DNA of 64,000 nt, taken from the NCBI GenBank assembly GCA_038363925.1, contig JAQQWL010000011.1:7874001-7938000 (forward strand), written 5' to 3'. The notes under the pieces are model-generated. The model ran no database searches. It was not told where the DNA came from and worked only from the letters and a program-made list of their open reading frames with translations. This document shows positions 60,901 through 64,000 of this stretch, piece after piece (positions within the stretch are counted from its first letter, which is position 1; each line of letters begins with the position of its first letter). A program made the translations under genes and the position numbers. This DNA is from Apiospora phragmitis (lineage: Eukaryota; Ascomycota; Sordariomycetes; Amphisphaeriales; Apiosporaceae).

Positions 60901-60978
60901 GGGAGAGTTGACTTCCTCCGTCTGAAGAACCTCGTCCAATCTGCCCTTCTTAAGGGGCTTCGGGTTCTGTTCCGACAT
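57938..60978 (-). CDS. TPS2: Trehalose-6-phosphate phosphatase (GT20 + HAD), five apparent frameshifts
   Basis: On the minus strand the ATG is at 60978 (MSEQNPKPLKKGRLDEVLQT). One intron (58577-58501) joins DRVHG-SFIERKRCALTWHY. A disordered N-terminus of about 165 residues precedes a GT20 domain (WNHTVVAWTGEIETP, VWLADDDEMTDEG, a DVVVIHDFYLMLLP segment, FPIGIDFAKV, IVGRDRLDSVRG). The HAD phosphatase follows: FMFDYDGTLTPIVREP (DxDxT, about residue 700), WIISGRD, and MGDDFTDEDMFRAL. It ends near 57938. The domain order is that of fungal Tps2, which dephosphorylates trehalose-6-phosphate in the cytosolic synthase complex. Family reading needs single-base changes at about 60444, 60364-60368, 60265, 59869 and 58730, giving 988 aa. 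All catalytic motifs are present. Confidence 0.92.
58501..58577 (-). other. TPS2 spliceosomal intron, 77 nt
   Basis: The donor is CATG|GTAAGATT and the acceptor GTGCTAG|GT. The split glycine codon restores RVHG-SFIERKR, conserved between TPP homologues. Confidence 0.85.
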
Positions 60979-61339
60979 GATGGCTTGTTTAGTTATGCTG
61001 GCCCGGAAGCTTATGGTAACGATGGTGGGGGGGGGTACGGCAGTGGCGCAAATCGCAGGTAAAGCCAAAAGCCAAAATAGCAATCAACGCTTGGTATGAG
61101 GAGGTCAGGCTGGCAGAATAGCTCTCAGCCGCTTGCGACGTTCGAAATAGCAACGAGCGAGGTTCAAATGTGAGAGGGAGTGGGAATATAAGTGCGACGT
61201 TGCCCTCCTGATCTCGGGGCGGTAAAGGAGCAATGGTGAGTCGCCCTGGGGTAGACACCCTTGTTCGCTTTGAGATGAACTGTGGTGGTGGCCCAACGGA
61301 TGAAAGTTTGAACGGAACCAAGGAAGGTGGGAGGTGATA

Positions 61340-61359
61340 GGGGGATCAGAATCAGGGGG
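61340..61359 (-). promoter_or_regulatory. Paired STRE-like CCCCT elements upstream of TPS2
   Basis: On the TPS2 strand, CCCCT occurs at 61344-61340 and 61359-61355, about 360-380 bases before the ATG, with another at 61635-61631. Stress response elements of this sequence bind Msn2/4-type zinc-finger factors and control yeast trehalose genes. The match is a 5-mer, so chance is possible. Confidence 0.35.
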
Positions 61360-61689
61360 TGGAAGAAAGAGTAGTAGGTAGTCGAGTAGGTAGTCGTAAT
61401 AATAGTTGTAGGTTACTGCCTAGCCTCTTTTCACTGCTCGTCCATATGTACAACAAAGCCGGTGGAAAAGCATGAGGATTCGAAGTTGGTTCCAACCATT
61501 GCTGACCGGGTTTATGGTGGGGCAGTCACTGGACGCGCTTCCAAGGCTTCTTCCCTTTTCTGTACTGCCAGCTTCTGGCACTGGGAGACGGGAGGTTTTG
61601 CTCCTAAACTAGTATGTAGGTGGGATAAAAAGGGGATCGCAGAACCCGCAAAGATCGGGAGATCTCCTCGTGCCCTTCCGCAATTCTCT

Positions 61690-61727
61690 CTGGCTGGCTG
61701 GCTGGCTGGCACTGCTGGCTGGCTGGC
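61690..61727 (+). repeat. GGCT/CTGG microsatellite
   Basis: A run of the tetranucleotide CTGG (about five copies), a short CACTG interruption, then three more copies. It lies upstream of TPS2. Confidence 0.85.
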
Positions 61728-64000
61728 GCAATGTGTCTGGCTCTACGACCGATGGAACTGGGCTGGCTGAAGGACTGGGGTGGACTGAGAGCGATGCATG
61801 CATGGTGGTACATGCATTTCCCAAGCCTTATCATCCCGTCCGTCCTCTTTGTTCCTGGGCGAAGCTCATACTGAAATGCGACAACATCGTGGGCATGATG
61901 CAGACAGCCAATCGGTGCGACTTGCACTAGAGTGCTGATTGGTTTGCGATGCGGTCCAGTTCTTTGTCCCACAGACTTGTTCCACGCCTACGCAATTCTG
62001 TATGTGTGTGTGTGGTGTGAAAAGAAGAGGACAGGCGATGACGAAACTTGGCGGGGCAGAAAAGACTCGCTCGACGAGAGGGAAAGGGAAGACCGCACGT
62101 ACCTCGAATAGACTGACGTAAAGTAAAGTAAAGCCCGCTGTCTGTCAGAAAACAAATGGGGAGAGACAAACAGCCACTAAGAAGACGGCAAATAACTGGG
62201 CAGGTTTTTAAAAACGAATGGTTGTCTAAAGTAGTAGGTTAACGAACTTCAAAAAAAATGAAAGATGAGCGATAAGAGAGAGGAAGTGTGAGAGCGAGAG
62301 CGAGACAGAGTTCCGAGCAGCCAACACCATAATAAACAATCGTCAGTTCGCACAGTCAGTCCATAGCGGTTGATTTTTAAGGTTCGGCCATTGTCGACCT
62401 GCTGCTCCCCTTTTCCTCATGCTCCTTGGCCATGTGCCCGTCGCCCATCGCAGAAACCCGTCGTTCGGTCGTCTTCCCTTCATTCTCTCTAGCTACAGTC
62501 CAGCCGACATACCGACAGCCTACACTCACCACCTCCCCTTTTTCCTACTCATGCTGGTCTTCCGTCCAACTCGTTAATCTCAAGCTACCGCAGTCAGGTT
62601 CCGTTGCCAAGCGCAGCGCCCCCGAAGCTATTGACGCAACGGGCCCAAATCGCAAGGTAAAAATGGATACTCCCCATGAAATTCTCCATGGGATGAACGA
62701 TCTAGACTCTGCTGGAAAGTCGGGAGAACTGGCCCAAGCCTCCAGGAACCACCAGAACCACCAGAACCATGATGCCTACTGGGTATGGCCTGCCTGCTTC
62801 CGCTTCCTTGGTCTCGCGACTGGGAGAAGCCCGCTCTTCATGGTCGGTTAGGAAGGCATGTGACGACATTGAAGCTGGCTGAGATATCCTGTTTCCCCGC
62901 GACGCACACATACTTTCTGCTCTTCGACACCTATCTATTGCCCCAGTCGGCCCGAGCTCCGCCTGCTCACTGCAACGCAGCAGCAGCCTTCTGTCCTCAA
63001 CTCACTCGTCCACTGAAGGCCATGGGGGAGAAGAGGCATTTGCGGCATTTGCGCATTACATTCATTACCTAGGTGGGTTAATCACAGGGTATTCGGCGGT
63101 ATGGGATTCTGGAAGAAGCCGACCTTCCCCGACCCTACATTCAACTTGCATCGCGGAAACTATTGCGTGCAGCAGCGTGTAGCGTGTCTGTGTGTGTTGC
63201 GGATGGCATGGAGGGGCAGAAAGGACGACGAAGAGGGGCAGAAACTGCTGGTGCTTCCTGCGACATGGGCCAATCCCAACCCCACGTCGTTCCACGCCGA
63301 ATCGCTGTTGGCGATCTCCGACTAACCCTGCACGCTGGTATTGGCGAGGTTGCACTCGACATTCTGACAGTTTGCTGCTGATGTCGCATCCTGATCGTAA
63401 GTTATCTTCGGACTGAATAGCCCACATACTCGCATACAGCATGGAATTCGGGCTCGAGAATTGACGCCCAACTAGGAGGGTGTGCCGACCTGCATACATG
63501 TAATGTAGAGGCTACTTGTAGGCATGCAGGCAGGCCCTTACGCAAACCCTTTTCTCCCATTCGGTCGTCTGGACGACTCGGGTTACCCATTTTGAAGCAA
63601 ATCTGTTATCGGAGCCAGCTTCGCCTGTAGATCGTCCTTATCTAGATGTTGCGTCTTCTAACCTAATTCTTCACATATTGGCTTGATGACAAATTGAGTC
63701 TGGTAACGGTTCTTTTGGCGTGGAGATTGAGAATCACGTTCAGAATAGGGGCTGGCTGATAGCCTACCGGTGCTGAGTCTGGGCCTTACCAGCATCCGCC
63801 CACATCAGTCGGTCTCGTTGTCAGTCCACCGTCCCCTTTTCTTGTCGGTGAACCCTTTCCTGAGGTCTCCGGGGCCAGACCGCCCCCCCCCAATACGCCC
63901 AATCTCGACCTATTGCGATTTCCCAATATCTCCACAACCCCGGTACTAACTCAATTCATTCCGGGGATGTGGAGTTTATATCGTAGTACGGGGATAGTCG

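Larger units (their letters stand above)
60979..64000. other. TPS2 upstream region and window end, no certain gene
   Basis: It holds the TPS2 promoter and 5' UTR. A plus-strand frame at 62426-62851 includes a short AACCACCAG repeat (62748-62770) and no family features. Nothing recognisable follows up to 64000. Confidence 0.4.

Noticed and set aside
62426..62851. 141-codon frame near the right end
   Set aside because: Low-complexity, repeat-containing and without domain or signal; not supported as a gene.
1..64000. CRISPR arrays, bacterial operons, prophage or plasmid features
   Set aside because: Spliceosomal introns and fungal gene families show this is eukaryotic nuclear DNA; no direct-repeat/spacer array was seen.

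Overview
This window is nuclear DNA of a filamentous ascomycete (Pezizomycotina, probably Sordariomycetes; I cannot name the species). The evidence is short introns (about 50-80 nt) with GTRAGT donors, CTAAC-like branch sites and YAG acceptors, together with fungal families: a CFEM protein, GH131, an acyltransferase-3 protein, fungal-only polytopic membrane proteins and a DUF3176 relic.

Layout. 0-0.4 kb: 3' end of a CDC25 phosphatase. 2.7-5.3 kb: four-exon polytopic membrane protein. 5.7-7.4 kb (-): DRN1/CWF19L1-like CwfJ protein, divergent from 7.9-16.1 kb (+) UTP20, a huge SSU-processome protein. 17.3-18.9 kb (-): ZIM17 running into an unidentified basic ORF. 19.8-23.0 kb: cullin-3, whose true first exon lies about 600 nt upstream of the long exon. 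24.0-26.5 kb: disordered protein. 26.8-27.8 kb (-): GH131. 28.6-29.9 kb: GNAT-like protein. 29.9-34.3 kb: no gene seen. 34.33-34.65 kb: AT-rich hAT-type MITE. 35.6-37.3 kb: acyltransferase 3. 37.3-41.8 kb: no gene seen. 41.8-42.4 kb (-): LEA-like mitochondrial stress protein. 42.4-47.5 kb: gene-poor, with a tRNA-Ser 3'-half relic. 47.5-48.2 kb: secreted His/Gly/Pro-rich protein. 49.9-50.5 kb: CFEM protein. 52-55.4 kb: broken or relic genes (DUF3176, a fungal membrane family, a GH47 piece). 56.2-57.3 kb: receptor-like surface protein. 57.9-61.0 kb (-): trehalose-6-phosphate phosphatase TPS2. 61-64 kb: TPS2 upstream region, no certain gene.

The strongest cross-cutting signal is single-base indels, mostly in short homopolymers. 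They interrupt normally intact genes: UTP20 three times, ZIM17 once, TPS2 five times, and several in the 52-57 kb genes. Each restores the family reading frame when a single base is counted in or out. CUL3, DRN1, GH131 and the acyltransferase are clean. Homopolymer assembly error is the simplest explanation; genuine decay is more plausible for the 52-55 kb relics.

The genes do not form a metabolic cluster. The window mixes housekeeping genes (ribosome biogenesis, ubiquitin ligase scaffold, mitochondrial Hsp70 escort, trehalose synthesis, mitosis) with surface or secreted accessory genes separated by gene-poor tracts.
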